DNA from: CAYPFY01 sp964410105 | Lineage (GTDB): Bacteria > Bacteroidota > Ignavibacteria > UBA10030 > SZUA-254 | DNA length: 37,195 nucleotides | Assembly: GCA_964410105.1 (NCBI GenBank) | Contig: CAYPFY010000028.1 | Location: 1-37,195 of the forward strand | Direction of reading: 5' to 3' | Part shown: positions 23,886-32,686 of the stretch, in pieces | How positions within the stretch are numbered: the stretch's first letter is position 1 | Layout: each line of letters opens with the position of its first letter | The notes under the pieces: generated by a model | Seen by the model: the letters and a program-made list of their open reading frames with translations, nothing else | Databases searched by the model: none | Told to the model about the DNA's origin: nothing | Translations under genes and position numbers: made by a program

Positions 23886-24783
23886 ATACGTGCTCATCCT
23901 TGCCCTCCTGGGATGCGAGACCGAACGGCGCGAATCGCCGACGAAGGGCTTTGTGACCGTCGTCGTTTCGGAATCGGTCGCCCCCATGATCGAACAGGAG
24001 CAGAAGCAATTCCAGGAGCTTTATCCCGCCGCGCATGTCAGCCTCGTCACGGCGAGCGCACGCGAGGCGATCACACGCCTCTTCAATGACACCATTAAGA
24101 TTATCGTGGCCTCTCGCCCGTTCAACGACGAGGAGAAGAAGTTTATCGAAAAGGCCCATCTTGCCGTCGCCTCCTATCGCATCGCAGTCGACGGCATCGC
24201 CATCCTCGTCAATGACGCCAATCCGGTGACTCAGCTCCGCACGACGGAGCTCGACAGCATCTACCGGGGTCTCGTCACCGACTGGAAGAGCGTCGGGGGG
24301 AAGGGCGCCCCAATCGAAGTCTGCCTCCCGGATCTGAACTCGGCCAACGTCGAGGTGGTCCGCACAAAAGTGCTTCGGGGGGGAAAATTCTCCCCGCCGG
24401 CCAGGATCGTGAAAACATCCCCCGAGATGCTCGATTTTGTCGCCGAACGCCCTCGCGCAATCGGCATGGTTGGGATCAACTGGGTTTCGGATAAAAAAGA
24501 GAATGTCCGGATCGTTTCTCTCATGGATCCGCAGGCCCCCGATTCGCTCGGCATCAAGGGGGAGTATATTCTCCCCTACCAGGCATACCTCTACAAGGGA
24601 TTTTATCCTTTGACGAGGGATGTGTATATTTACAGCCGCTCCGATAATTTCAGCCCTGCAGCCGGTTTTCTCTCTTTTGTCACCAGCGCCCCGGGCCAGA
24701 AGATTGTGCTCAATAACGGGCTTGTGCCAGCGACAATGCCCGTAAGACTCGTCGAATTAACAAACAAAGGTACGTCACAGTGA
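23869..24783 (+). CDS. PstS-like substrate-binding lipoprotein
   Basis: 304 residues. The signal peptide has a lipobox ending LLGC, so C16 should be lipidated. The body is a PstS/PBP-like fold: VTVVVSESVAPM, TIKIIVASRPFNDEEK, AVDGIAILVN, LRTTELDSIYRGLVTDWKSV, ending FLSFVTSAPGQKIVLNNGLV. There is no PstC/A/B here, so phosphate uptake is not implied. In Bacteroidota a PstS-like protein followed by a TPR protein commonly sits behind exbB-exbD-exbD-tonB, which fits this layout; its ligand is unknown. It overlaps the preceding gene by 17 bp and the next by 4 bp (GTGA). Confidence 0.8.
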   Translation: MRGKIKYVLILALLGCETERRESPTKGFVTVVVSESVAPMIEQEQKQFQELYPAAHVSLVTASAREAITRLFNDTIKIIVASRPFNDEEKKFIEKAHLAVASYRIAVDGIAILVNDANPVTQLRTTELDSIYRGLVTDWKSVGGKGAPIEVCLPDLNSANVEVVRTKVLRGGKFSPPARIVKTSPEMLDFVAERPRAIGMVGINWVSDKKENVRIVSLMDPQAPDSLGIKGEYILPYQAYLYKGFYPLTRDVYIYSRSDNFSPAAGFLSFVTSAPGQKIVLNNGLVPATMPVRLVELTNKGTSQ

Positions 24784-26297
24784 AAACTCTCGTCGCATTC
24801 TTGTGTTCCCTGACATTTATCACCACCACGGCCTTCGCCGACGACCCCATCGTGGCCGGGAAGGCCGCCCTCGAAAAGGGCGATTTCCTTACCGCCATCT
24901 CGAAATTCCGCGATGCGGTCGACAAGAATAAGAAAAACCCCGAGGCCTATATTCTTCTCGGCACCGCGCTCGTGAAAGCGGATTCGCTCGACCAGGCGGT
25001 GCAGACTCTCGTGCAGGCGCGTGAACTGGATACGGCCAACGCCTCCGTCTACGCTCTCCTCGGCGACGTGTACTCCAAACAGAAGATTTACCGGGCGGCC
25101 ATGGATCAGTATAAAAAGGCCTCCGACATCGACACCAAGAACAAGGATATTTTCCTGAAACTGCTCGACGTGAGCAAGAGGTCCCGGCAGTACAATGAGG
25201 CGGTCGATGCAGGATTGCACGCCCTGTCGCTCGATTCGACGAATGTCACCGCCCTGAGCGAGGTCGGCAACATCTACATGCGGGCGAAGAAGTATCAGAA
25301 CGCCGCCCCCATATATGCAAGCCTCGTCCGGCTCCAGCCCGATAACATGAACTACCAGATAAACTACGTGAAAGCCCTCGACGAGACGAGGAATTGCGAG
25401 AAGCTGATTCCCTTCGCCGAGGCGATCGTGAAAAAGGACGCCGCCCAGACCGAAATCCAGACGATTCTGGCCAAGTGCTATAACGCCACGGGCCAGAATG
25501 ACAAGGTGGTGCTTGCCTACGAGTCTCTCCCTATCGACGGGCTCGCCGTGAATGATATGATCCGGTACGCCAAGGCGCTGAAATCGCAGGAGAAATATGA
25601 TAAGGCCCTTGAGGTCTTTCAAAAAGCCCTGGCGAAAGATTCGGCCAGGTGCGATATACCCTACGATCTCGGGACGACGTTCATGAAGGTGAAGAAATTC
25701 CCCGACGCGGTACGCATGTTCGAGAAGAAAATCGCCTGCGATACCTCATCGGGCTACCAGTTTGCCTCGCACCTCAACTCCGCCATGTCACTGATGCAGC
25801 TGAAGAATTTCAGGGAGGCAAAAGGTCATATCGAGAAGAGCATCGAGTACCGCCCCGATAACGTGACGGCCTGGAAGACTCTCGCCCAGGATCTCGCACA
25901 GATGGATATCCCCGAGGAGGAGATTAATGCCTACAAGAAAGTGATCGAGCTGGCCACGGCGGGGAATGAGAACGGCGATCCGACAAAGTATAACCCGGAC
26001 CTCGAAGAGGCTTACCGCATGATCGGGGTGCGCTATCTGCTCGATGCCACCAAGGCAAAGGAGGGAGAAACCAACAGGAAATACGCCGCCTCGCTCGAAT
26101 ACCTTGAAAAAGCCCTCCAGATCAACCCGCGTGATTGCCAGATGCTGCTCTGGGCCGGTCAGGCAAGCCAGAACAGCAATAATAAGGAGAAGGCAAAACG
26201 CTACTACTGCCGTCTTATCAAGGCCTGCCCCGATTCGAAACAGGCCGACGATGCAAAGAAATTCCTCGAAATTCTCGGCATGAAGTGCGAGGAATGA
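24780..26297 (+). CDS. Exported TPR-repeat protein
   Basis: 505 residues. The signal peptide KTLVAFLCSLTFITTTAFA is followed by at least ten TPR-like 34-residue repeats with typical AxxxYxxAxxxxxxAxxxDP patterns (for example AYILLGTALVKADSLDQAVQ, YDLGTTFMKVKKFPDAVRMF). The start is GTG in a GTGA overlap with the lipoprotein stop. It is probably periplasmic and acts as a scaffold for the Ton machinery; that role is inferred from position. It is the last gene of the cluster; no terminator hairpin was found. Confidence 0.85.
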   Translation: MKTLVAFLCSLTFITTTAFADDPIVAGKAALEKGDFLTAISKFRDAVDKNKKNPEAYILLGTALVKADSLDQAVQTLVQARELDTANASVYALLGDVYSKQKIYRAAMDQYKKASDIDTKNKDIFLKLLDVSKRSRQYNEAVDAGLHALSLDSTNVTALSEVGNIYMRAKKYQNAAPIYASLVRLQPDNMNYQINYVKALDETRNCEKLIPFAEAIVKKDAAQTEIQTILAKCYNATGQNDKVVLAYESLPIDGLAVNDMIRYAKALKSQEKYDKALEVFQKALAKDSARCDIPYDLGTTFMKVKKFPDAVRMFEKKIACDTSSGYQFASHLNSAMSLMQLKNFREAKGHIEKSIEYRPDNVTAWKTLAQDLAQMDIPEEEINAYKKVIELATAGNENGDPTKYNPDLEEAYRMIGVRYLLDATKAKEGETNRKYAASLEYLEKALQINPRDCQMLLWAGQASQNSNNKEKAKRYYCRLIKACPDSKQADDAKKFLEILGMKCEE

Positions 26298-26327
26298 TCA
26301 CAATTCGACTTTTGTATTGTTTTTCAC

Positions 26328-26335
26328 TACATTAG
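26328..26335 (+). promoter_or_regulatory. Weak promoter-like -7 element before hppA
   Basis: TACATTAG (26328-26335) resembles TAnnTTTG. A well-placed TTTG at -33 is absent; the nearest is only 13 nt away, while TTCG lies 20 nt upstream. Low support. Confidence 0.25.
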
Positions 26336-26462
26336 TCTCGCTTTCCGAGTAGGTTGAGCCCTTCGCCGGCTGATCACCTAATCTGTTACTAAGTTTTTAC
26401 CGTTTTTCGCGCTAAAAAGTGCGATTTGCTGAAATTCTACAAGCCTTCAACGAAAGGATTCT

Positions 26463-28631
26463 ATGGAATTGACTCTCATTTTTGGCATCAGCATCCTCGG
26501 ACTTCTCTTTGCACTCTATCTCATCCGCGATGTCCTGCGGCGCGACACCGGGACAGACGCCATGCAGGAGATCTCTAATGCCATAAAGCAGGGTGCCGAG
26601 GCCTTCCTCCGCCGGCAGAACCGGACCATAGCCTTTCTCGCAGTTGCCCTCGCCTGCGTGATCTATATCCTTTATGCGTTCGTCCGGGCCCACAACCAGA
26701 ATGACCCGGCCTCAACTTCTGACCTCGCCCTCTGGACCACACTGTCCTTCGTGTTCGGGGCATCCTGCTCCGTCGCGGCGGGCTATATGGGGATGTGGGT
26801 CGCAATACGCTCCAACATCCGCACGGCTTCAGCCGCACGCACGGATATGAACGGAGCCTTGCAAGCTTCCCTTCGCGGGGGTGCAGTGTCAGGCTTCTTC
26901 GTCGTTGCCATGAGTCTCCTGGGGGTCGCAGGGCTCTTTGCCCTTGTCCGGTCGATCGGTGTAACGAGCGATATCACGAAAATCCCCCTCCTGATCGTGG
27001 GCTACGGTTTCGGCGCTAGCTTCGTCGCCCTCTTTGCCCAGCTGGGCGGTGGAATCTATACGAAAGCCGCCGACGTCGGAGCTGATCTCGTCGGAAAGGT
27101 TGAAGCAGGCATCCCCGAGGATGATCCCCGGAACGCCGCAGTGATCGCGGATCTGGTGGGAGATAACGTGGGCGACTGCGCAGGCCGCGGCGCCGACCTC
27201 TTCGAATCGACCGCCGCCGAGAATATCGGCGCCATGATCCTCGCTGCAGGGCTCTATCGGGCCAACACATCGTATTTTGAGCACAACAGCCTCCCGCTCC
27301 TCGGGGTGATCCTTTTCCCCCTTGTCGCCCGCGCCTTCGGCATCATCGCCTCCATCATCGGCATCCTCTCCGTCAAGACGAATGAGAAAGAAGACCCGAT
27401 GAAAGCCCTTAATCGAGGTTACTTCATCACGGCCGTCATCGCCATGGTCGGGTTCTTCATCGCCTCACGCTGGCTCCTCGGCCCCGAGTATTACATTAAC
27501 TTTTTCATCTGCGGCGTCATCGGCGTCCTCACCTCAGTCGCCTTTGTCTATATCACGCAGTACTATACGGAATACATGTATCGACCGGTTAGATCGATTG
27601 CTGAGGCCTCGCAGACAGGTCCCGCTACCAATATTATAACGGGGATCGCGGTCGGAATGGAATCGACGGGCTATCCAATCCTCGTGATAAGCGCCGCCAT
27701 TGTGTCCGCCTATTTTCTCGGTTCTCATTCAGGTCTCCAGGACGCGGGGCTCTTCGGCACGGCAGTCGCCACGATGGGCATGCTGGGCACGGCGGCCTAT
27801 ATCCTCGCCATGGATACTTTTGGTCCGATTACAGATAATGCGGGCGGAATCGTGGAAATGAGCAAGCAGCCCGAGGCTATCCGGGAACGCACGGACCGTC
27901 TCGATTCTGTCGGGAATACCACAAAAGCCCTGACAAAGGGATATGCCGTCGGGTCGGCCGCCCTTGCGGCGTTTCTCCTGTTTGGAGCCTATATCGACGA
28001 GGTCCGTAATTATATGCCCTCTTTCCAGCCGGTCATTAATCTCAATAAGCCGGAGGTGTTCGTCGGCGCCATGCTGGGCGCAGTGCTCGTCTATCTCTTC
28101 TCTTCACTCGCAATAAAAGCGGTCGGGAGAGCCGCCTACTCGATCATAAACAACGTTCGGGACCAGTTCCGAAACGACCCGGGAATCATGAAGGGAACCT
28201 CCAAACCCGACTATGGACAGTGCGTCGATATCGCCACAAAAGCGGCGCTCCGTAAGATGGTGCTCCCGGGGCTTCTCGTGGTCGGCATGACGGTCGGAGT
28301 CGGGGTCGTTTTTAAATGGATCTATTACGCCGGCGGCGCCCAGGCAACCGGGGCCAGCGGTGCAGAGGTTGTCGGAGGATTCCTGATGGCCGGTACTATC
28401 ACCGGAATACTCATGGCGCTTTTCCTTAACAATGGCGGGGGCGCTTGGGATAACGCGAAAAAATACATCGAAACAGGAGCTCTTGGAGGTAAACGCTCCG
28501 ACCCGCACAAGGCGGCCGTAGTCGGCGATACCGTCGGCGATCCCTTCAAGGACACCGCGGGCCCTTCGCTCCACGTTCTGATAAAACTTCTTTCCACCAT
28601 AACCCTGGTGCTGGCCCCGCTTTTCATCTGA
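26463..28631 (+). CDS. hppA: K+-independent H+-translocating pyrophosphatase
   Basis: A 722-residue membrane pump with about 16 TM segments that couples hydrolysis of pyrophosphate to proton export. Catalytic segments are seen: DVGADLVGKVEAGIPEDDP (about 204), DNVGDCAGRGADLFES, and DTVGDPFKDTAGPS near the C-terminus. The diagnostic segment GNTTKALTKG has K488 and T491 where K+-dependent enzymes have Ala and Gly, so the K+-independent H+-pumping type is inferred. GAAAGGA precedes ATG 26463. Energy conservation from PPi fits a diderm with limited energy supply. Confidence 0.95.
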   Translation: MELTLIFGISILGLLFALYLIRDVLRRDTGTDAMQEISNAIKQGAEAFLRRQNRTIAFLAVALACVIYILYAFVRAHNQNDPASTSDLALWTTLSFVFGASCSVAAGYMGMWVAIRSNIRTASAARTDMNGALQASLRGGAVSGFFVVAMSLLGVAGLFALVRSIGVTSDITKIPLLIVGYGFGASFVALFAQLGGGIYTKAADVGADLVGKVEAGIPEDDPRNAAVIADLVGDNVGDCAGRGADLFESTAAENIGAMILAAGLYRANTSYFEHNSLPLLGVILFPLVARAFGIIASIIGILSVKTNEKEDPMKALNRGYFITAVIAMVGFFIASRWLLGPEYYINFFICGVIGVLTSVAFVYITQYYTEYMYRPVRSIAEASQTGPATNIITGIAVGMESTGYPILVISAAIVSAYFLGSHSGLQDAGLFGTAVATMGMLGTAAYILAMDTFGPITDNAGGIVEMSKQPEAIRERTDRLDSVGNTTKALTKGYAVGSAALAAFLLFGAYIDEVRNYMPSFQPVINLNKPEVFVGAMLGAVLVYLFSSLAIKAVGRAAYSIINNVRDQFRNDPGIMKGTSKPDYGQCVDIATKAALRKMVLPGLLVVGMTVGVGVVFKWIYYAGGAQATGASGAEVVGGFLMAGTITGILMALFLNNGGGAWDNAKKYIETGALGGKRSDPHKAAVVGDTVGDPFKDTAGPSLHVLIKLLSTITLVLAPLFI

Positions 28632-28713
28632 TCCGGGGAAAACTCCGGCATCGATCTGCAGGAACTCGGCCAAGGCTCCGCACCATCTCCCGTGCGCATT
28701 GACCAACCTTTTA

Positions 28714-28752
28714 TTCGCCGGATTGATTACCGGCGAAAATCTTGATATCTTG
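28714..28752 (+). promoter_or_regulatory. Fumarase promoter with an inverted repeat over the -33 element
   Basis: TTG (28723-28725), 20 nt, TATCTTG (28746-28752) is a Bacteroidota-like promoter. A perfect 8-bp inverted repeat TTCGCCGG...CCGGCGAA (28714-28721 and 28730-28737) brackets the TTG in its loop. It could be an operator or the terminator of hppA; there is no T-run after it, so an operator is somewhat favoured. Confidence 0.5.
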
Positions 28753-28769
28753 TCAAAAAGAGTTCTCCC

Positions 28770-30305
28770 ATGAAGTTTTTTAAGGGAAGTATCTACGATC
28801 TCATCGTCGAAACTTCCTCCAATCTTCCCCCCGACGTCCGCCGGGCCCTCCAAAGGGCGATGAGCGACGAATCGAGCGGCACCCAGTCCGCTCTCGCTCT
28901 CAAGACCATCGCACTGAATATCGATATGGCATGCGACGGCGCAGTTCCGATTTGCCAGGATACCGGCATGGTAGCATTCGAGATCAAAACACCGGTCGGG
29001 GTCAATCAGATCGTGATGAAAAGGGAGATTTGTGAGGCGATCGCAGAGGCCACCCGGACCGGCAAGCTCCGGCCCAATTCGGTGAATTCTCTCACCGGCA
29101 AGAACTCGGGAAACAATCTCGGCGAGGGGACTCCCATTATCCACTTCGAACAATGGGAAGGGGATGATATCGAGGTGAAACTGATCCTTAAAGGGGGAGG
29201 GTGCGAGAATAAGAATATCCAGTACTCGCTTCCGTCGGAAATCCCGCATTTGGGCCGGGCCGACCGCACCTTGGACGGCGTCCGCAAATGCATCCTCCAC
29301 GCAGTCCATCAGGCACAGGGTCAGGGGTGCAGCGTCGGCGCCATCGGGGTCGCCATCGGCGGAGATCGAGCCTCCGGCTATCATTTTGCCAAGCAACAGC
29401 TGTTCCGCAGCCTCGACGATATCAACCCCGACCCGGACCTCGCCCGGCTTGAGGACTATGTCATGAAAGCCGCCAATAAGCTGGGGATAGGCACGATGGG
29501 TTTCGGCGGCAAGGTGTCCCTGATCGGGTGCAAGGTGGGCGCCTATAACCGGCTCCCCGCCAGCTTTTTTGTCAGCGTCGCATACGATTGCTGGGCCTTC
29601 CGGCGGCTGGGCGTGATTCTCGATTCATCCACCGGCCAGATCAAAAGATGGCTCTTCAAGGACGACACCCCCGCACGCCGTATGGCCTCTGAATCGGGAT
29701 TGCCTTCAACTGGCCGTGAGGTCGTCCTGACAACTCCACTCTCCGAGGAACAGGTGAGAGAGCTCCATGTGGGAGACGTGGTCCTCCTTAACGGCGCGGT
29801 GCACACCGGCCGGGACGCGATACACCATCACCTGATGACCCATGACTCCCCGGTTGACCTGACGGGGGCCGCCCTCTACCACTGCGGGCCCGTCGCACTC
29901 CAGCAGAATGGAAAATGGGTCCTGACTGCGGCCGGACCCACGACCAGCATTCGGGAAGAACTTTATCAGGGAGACATTATTAAAAGATTCGGCATTCGCG
30001 CCGTCATGGGGAAGGGGGGAATGGGCGCGAAAACCCTCTCCGCTCTTAAGGAATTCGGCGCGGTCTATCTGAACGCGATCGGCGGAGCGGCACAATACTA
30101 CACCGCATGCATCACAGGGGTCGACGGCGTCGACCTGCTTGAATTCGGCCTCCCCGAAGCGATGTGGCACATAACCGTGAAAAACTTCCCCGCCGTCGTG
30201 ACTATGGATGCTCATGGCCAGAGCCTGCATGCCGAAATTGAGAAAACATCGGCACGGGAACTGGCAAAGTTCGCAGAGTCGGATATTGCCGAAAAAGGTT
30301 TTTGA
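28770..30305 (+). CDS. Class I fumarate hydratase (fused form)
   Basis: 511 residues; reversibly hydrates fumarate to malate in the cytoplasm with a [4Fe-4S] cluster. The alpha region (about 1-290) contains ICQDTGM with C62. C187 in GQGCSVGAIGVAIGGDR and C274 in VAYDCWAFRR are the best candidates for the other ligands, with spacing like that of known class I enzymes. The beta region (about 320-505) carries VGDVVLLNGAVHTGRDAIHH, GPTTSIREE and MGKGGMGAKT. Tartrate dehydratase is the main alternative. ATG 28770 follows a short leader. The ATL gene overlaps the stop (TTGA). An aspartase is encoded 0.9 kb further on, also a fumarate enzyme. Confidence 0.88.
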   Translation: MKFFKGSIYDLIVETSSNLPPDVRRALQRAMSDESSGTQSALALKTIALNIDMACDGAVPICQDTGMVAFEIKTPVGVNQIVMKREICEAIAEATRTGKLRPNSVNSLTGKNSGNNLGEGTPIIHFEQWEGDDIEVKLILKGGGCENKNIQYSLPSEIPHLGRADRTLDGVRKCILHAVHQAQGQGCSVGAIGVAIGGDRASGYHFAKQQLFRSLDDINPDPDLARLEDYVMKAANKLGIGTMGFGGKVSLIGCKVGAYNRLPASFFVSVAYDCWAFRRLGVILDSSTGQIKRWLFKDDTPARRMASESGLPSTGREVVLTTPLSEEQVRELHVGDVVLLNGAVHTGRDAIHHHLMTHDSPVDLTGAALYHCGPVALQQNGKWVLTAAGPTTSIREELYQGDIIKRFGIRAVMGKGGMGAKTLSALKEFGAVYLNAIGGAAQYYTACITGVDGVDLLEFGLPEAMWHITVKNFPAVVTMDAHGQSLHAEIEKTSARELAKFAESDIAEKGF

Positions 30306-30625
30306 AAAAACCGGGAAAATACCTCACCGTTTGGGAGGTTGTCAATAAAATTCCGAAGGGTAAAGTCTCTACGTACGGACGGGTAGCCGAACTGTGCGGC
30401 ATGCCGGGGCAGGCCCGGCTCGTCGGCTATGCGCTCCACAATCTCCCCCGCGGATCAGATGTCCCCTGGCAGCGAGTGATTAATTCTCAAGGGAAAATAT
30501 CTCTCTCGGATCTCGACGGCATGGCTGAACTCCAGCGAAAGCTCCTCCGCAAGGAGGGGGTCCGATTCATCGATGGCAAGGTGAGTCTCTGGACGTACGG
30601 TTGGCCCCAGCCCTGGAATAAATAG
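30302..30625 (+). CDS. Alkyltransferase-like protein (ATL)
   Basis: A 107-residue DNA-repair protein of the MGMT/Ogt family that lacks the alkyl acceptor cysteine: P55-W56-Q57-R58-V59 stands where PCHRV is found in active enzymes. The STYG motif (S23-Y25), the arginine finger region ARLVG (R39) and VINSQGKIS are present. ATL proteins flip O6-alkylguanine out and hand the lesion to nucleotide excision repair. The start is TTG in a TTGA overlap with the fumarase stop. Pairing with fumarase is presumably a matter of operon layout only. Confidence 0.88.
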   Translation: MKKPGKYLTVWEVVNKIPKGKVSTYGRVAELCGMPGQARLVGYALHNLPRGSDVPWQRVINSQGKISLSDLDGMAELQRKLLRKEGVRFIDGKVSLWTYGWPQPWNK

Positions 30626-30785
30626 AATCAGGGCGGATTCTCGTAAAAAAGGCCGAAAAGAGTAGGTTTTCCCTGGGGCGGCCAACTCCCCTCCCGTGGT
30701 ATCCAGTTTCCCCTCCTGAAAGAAATTTCAAAAAAATGCTATATTGGCTCGTCTAAATCACGAACCGCCACAATCAGGAGGGACT

Positions 30786-31211
30786 ATGAAGGTCAACGTT
30801 CAGAAGTGGTTTTTCGCTACGATTGCCGTCTTTGTCTTCCTCTCGCTCATCGAATTCGCCATCCCACGGTTCATCATCAAACCCTGGCACAGCGAACTGT
30901 TTCCGCCGCCGACGGAAGAGAATATGATGATGTTCCGGATCTGGAGCTACCTCGGGAGGCTGATATTCTCGGGCCTTTTTGTCTACATCTACACGAAAGG
31001 GTTCCAGGGAAGGCCGGGGCTCGGCGAAGGGATCCGGTACGGAATCCTAATTGGCGTTCTGATCCATGTGCCCGCCATGTTCGCCGACCTTGTGACCTCG
31101 GGCCTGCCCGGTGACCTTCTCATGGTCCGCATGCTTATCTCGGTCGCTGCGGTTGTAATTGCGGGCGTTATCGCAGGCGCGCTCTACAAGAGCCCGCCAG
31201 TGCCCGCATAG
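30786..31211 (+). CDS. Four-TM membrane protein of unknown function
   Basis: A 141-residue protein with four predicted TM helices (about 9-29, 48-70, 80-103 and 112-136) and a FPPPTEENMMMFRIWSYLG loop. The ATG 30786 has a perfect AGGAGG (30776-30781), so the longer frame from 30744 is rejected. TATATTG (30740-30746) is a possible -7 element, but no good -33 box is seen. I do not recognise the family. It lies 17 nt before the start of the aspartase gene and may be co-transcribed with it. Confidence 0.6.
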   Translation: MKVNVQKWFFATIAVFVFLSLIEFAIPRFIIKPWHSELFPPPTEENMMMFRIWSYLGRLIFSGLFVYIYTKGFQGRPGLGEGIRYGILIGVLIHVPAMFADLVTSGLPGDLLMVRMLISVAAVVIAGVIAGALYKSPPVPA

Positions 31212-31228
31212 GCTCCTCAGGAGGACCA

Positions 31229-32635
31229 CTGGGCTCCCCTAAAACACGCACCGAACGGGACTCGCTCGGCCAGCGCCGCCTTCCCCGCGACGTCTATTAC
31301 GGCATCCAGACTCTGAGGGCGGTAGAGAATTTCCCCATCAGCGGTCTGCGGCCCAAACCGGCCTATATTGAGGCGACCGTGCAAATAAAGAAGGCCGCCG
31401 CCAGGGTGAATGCCGGGCTCGGACTGCTCGACCGGAAAATTGCCGGCGCTATCATAAAGGCGTGCGATGAGATTGTGAGGGGGAATCTCAGGGAATGGTT
31501 TGTCGTCGATGTGTATCAGGCCGGCGCAGGTACCTCCCACAACATGAACGCCAATGAGGTGATCGCGAACCGGGCTATAGAGATCCTGGGCGGGAGAAAA
31601 GGAGATTATTCGCGGGTCCATCCCAACGATCACGTCAACATGTCGCAGTCGACGAATGATGTTTGCCCGACCGCCATCCGGATCGCGAGCCTGATTCTCG
31701 CCCGCCATCTTATCCCGGCGCTCGAGAATCTCGAAAAAGCGCTCCGGCGGAAAGCCGGGGCCTTCGACAAGATCGTCAAATCGGGCCGGACACATCTCCA
31801 GGACGCCGTCCCCGTCCGTCTGGGACAGGAGTTCGGGGCGTATTCCGAAAACATCGGAAAACACATTCGGAATGTGCTCTCAGCATTGGACCACAACAGA
31901 GAGCTCGGGATCGGCGGAACCGCCGCCGGGACGGGACTCAACGCACACCCCCGCTACCGCAGCATGATGGTCGGGGAACTCTCCCGGGCTCTCAAGGAAA
32001 AATTCCGGATGGCCTCCGACTATTTCGAGGCGATGCAGAGCCTCCGGCCTTTCGTCGAAGTGTCGGGGGCCCTCCGCAATCTTGCGCAGGATCTCATCCG
32101 GATATCCAACGACCTGCGGCTTCTCTCCTCCGGCCCCAAGACCGGCCTGTCGGAACTCTCGCTCCCCGCGCTTCAGCCCGGCTCGTCGATCATGCCCGGC
32201 AAGGTGAATCCCGTCATGGCGGAGATGCTCGGCATGGTCTGCTTTCAGGCGATCGGCTGCGATACGACGGTCCTCCTCGCCGCACAGGCAGGACAGCTCG
32301 AACTGAACGTGATGATGCCCGTCGTCGCCTTCAATCTTCTCCATGAGATCGAGATTCTCACCAATGCCGTGAATGTGTTCGTGAAGGATTGCGTCGCAGG
32401 GATCTCCGCCAATGGGGCCCGGTGCCGAGCCTACGCCGAGGCGAGCATGAGTATCGTGACCGTCCTGACCCCGCACATCGGCTACGCGCGTTCGGCCGAG
32501 ATTGCCAAAGAATATCTTGCCTCCGGCAAGTCGATACGGGAGATCGTGCTCGCAAAACGGCTTATCTCACGGGAGAAACTGGACGGGCTGTTCGATCTGA
32601 GAAGCATGACCGAACCGGGCATCCGGCCTACTTGA
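31229..32635 (+). CDS. aspA: Aspartate ammonia-lyase, CTG start
   Basis: Converts aspartate to fumarate and ammonia. From CTG 31229 the protein has 468 residues, the normal length. It contains the conserved N-terminus TERDSLGQRRLPRDVYYGIQ and RAVENFPISGL, then AGTSHNMNANEVIANRA, VHPNDHVNMSQSTNDV, and the catalytic loop GSSIMPGKVNP at about 318-328. The first ATG/GTG/TTG in frame is GTG 31379, which would remove 50 conserved residues. AGGAGG (31219-31224) lies 4 nt before the CTG, exactly the spacing used by the neighbouring gene. The aspartase-type sequence ends CRAYAEASMSIVTVLTPHIG. Class II fumarase is the alternative, less likely. Confidence 0.85.
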   Translation: MGSPKTRTERDSLGQRRLPRDVYYGIQTLRAVENFPISGLRPKPAYIEATVQIKKAAARVNAGLGLLDRKIAGAIIKACDEIVRGNLREWFVVDVYQAGAGTSHNMNANEVIANRAIEILGGRKGDYSRVHPNDHVNMSQSTNDVCPTAIRIASLILARHLIPALENLEKALRRKAGAFDKIVKSGRTHLQDAVPVRLGQEFGAYSENIGKHIRNVLSALDHNRELGIGGTAAGTGLNAHPRYRSMMVGELSRALKEKFRMASDYFEAMQSLRPFVEVSGALRNLAQDLIRISNDLRLLSSGPKTGLSELSLPALQPGSSIMPGKVNPVMAEMLGMVCFQAIGCDTTVLLAAQAGQLELNVMMPVVAFNLLHEIEILTNAVNVFVKDCVAGISANGARCRAYAEASMSIVTVLTPHIGYARSAEIAKEYLASGKSIREIVLAKRLISREKLDGLFDLRSMTEPGIRPT

Positions 32636-32686
32636 ATTTTCTCAAAAATTTCTGCTTATTGTCATTGACAACGCGAAAGTGATTTG

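Noticed and set aside
30640..30700. Terminator or RNA near the AGAATC...GATTCT stem after the ATL gene
   Set aside because: The 6-bp stem has no U-run on the plus strand, and the T-rich side faces no minus-strand gene.
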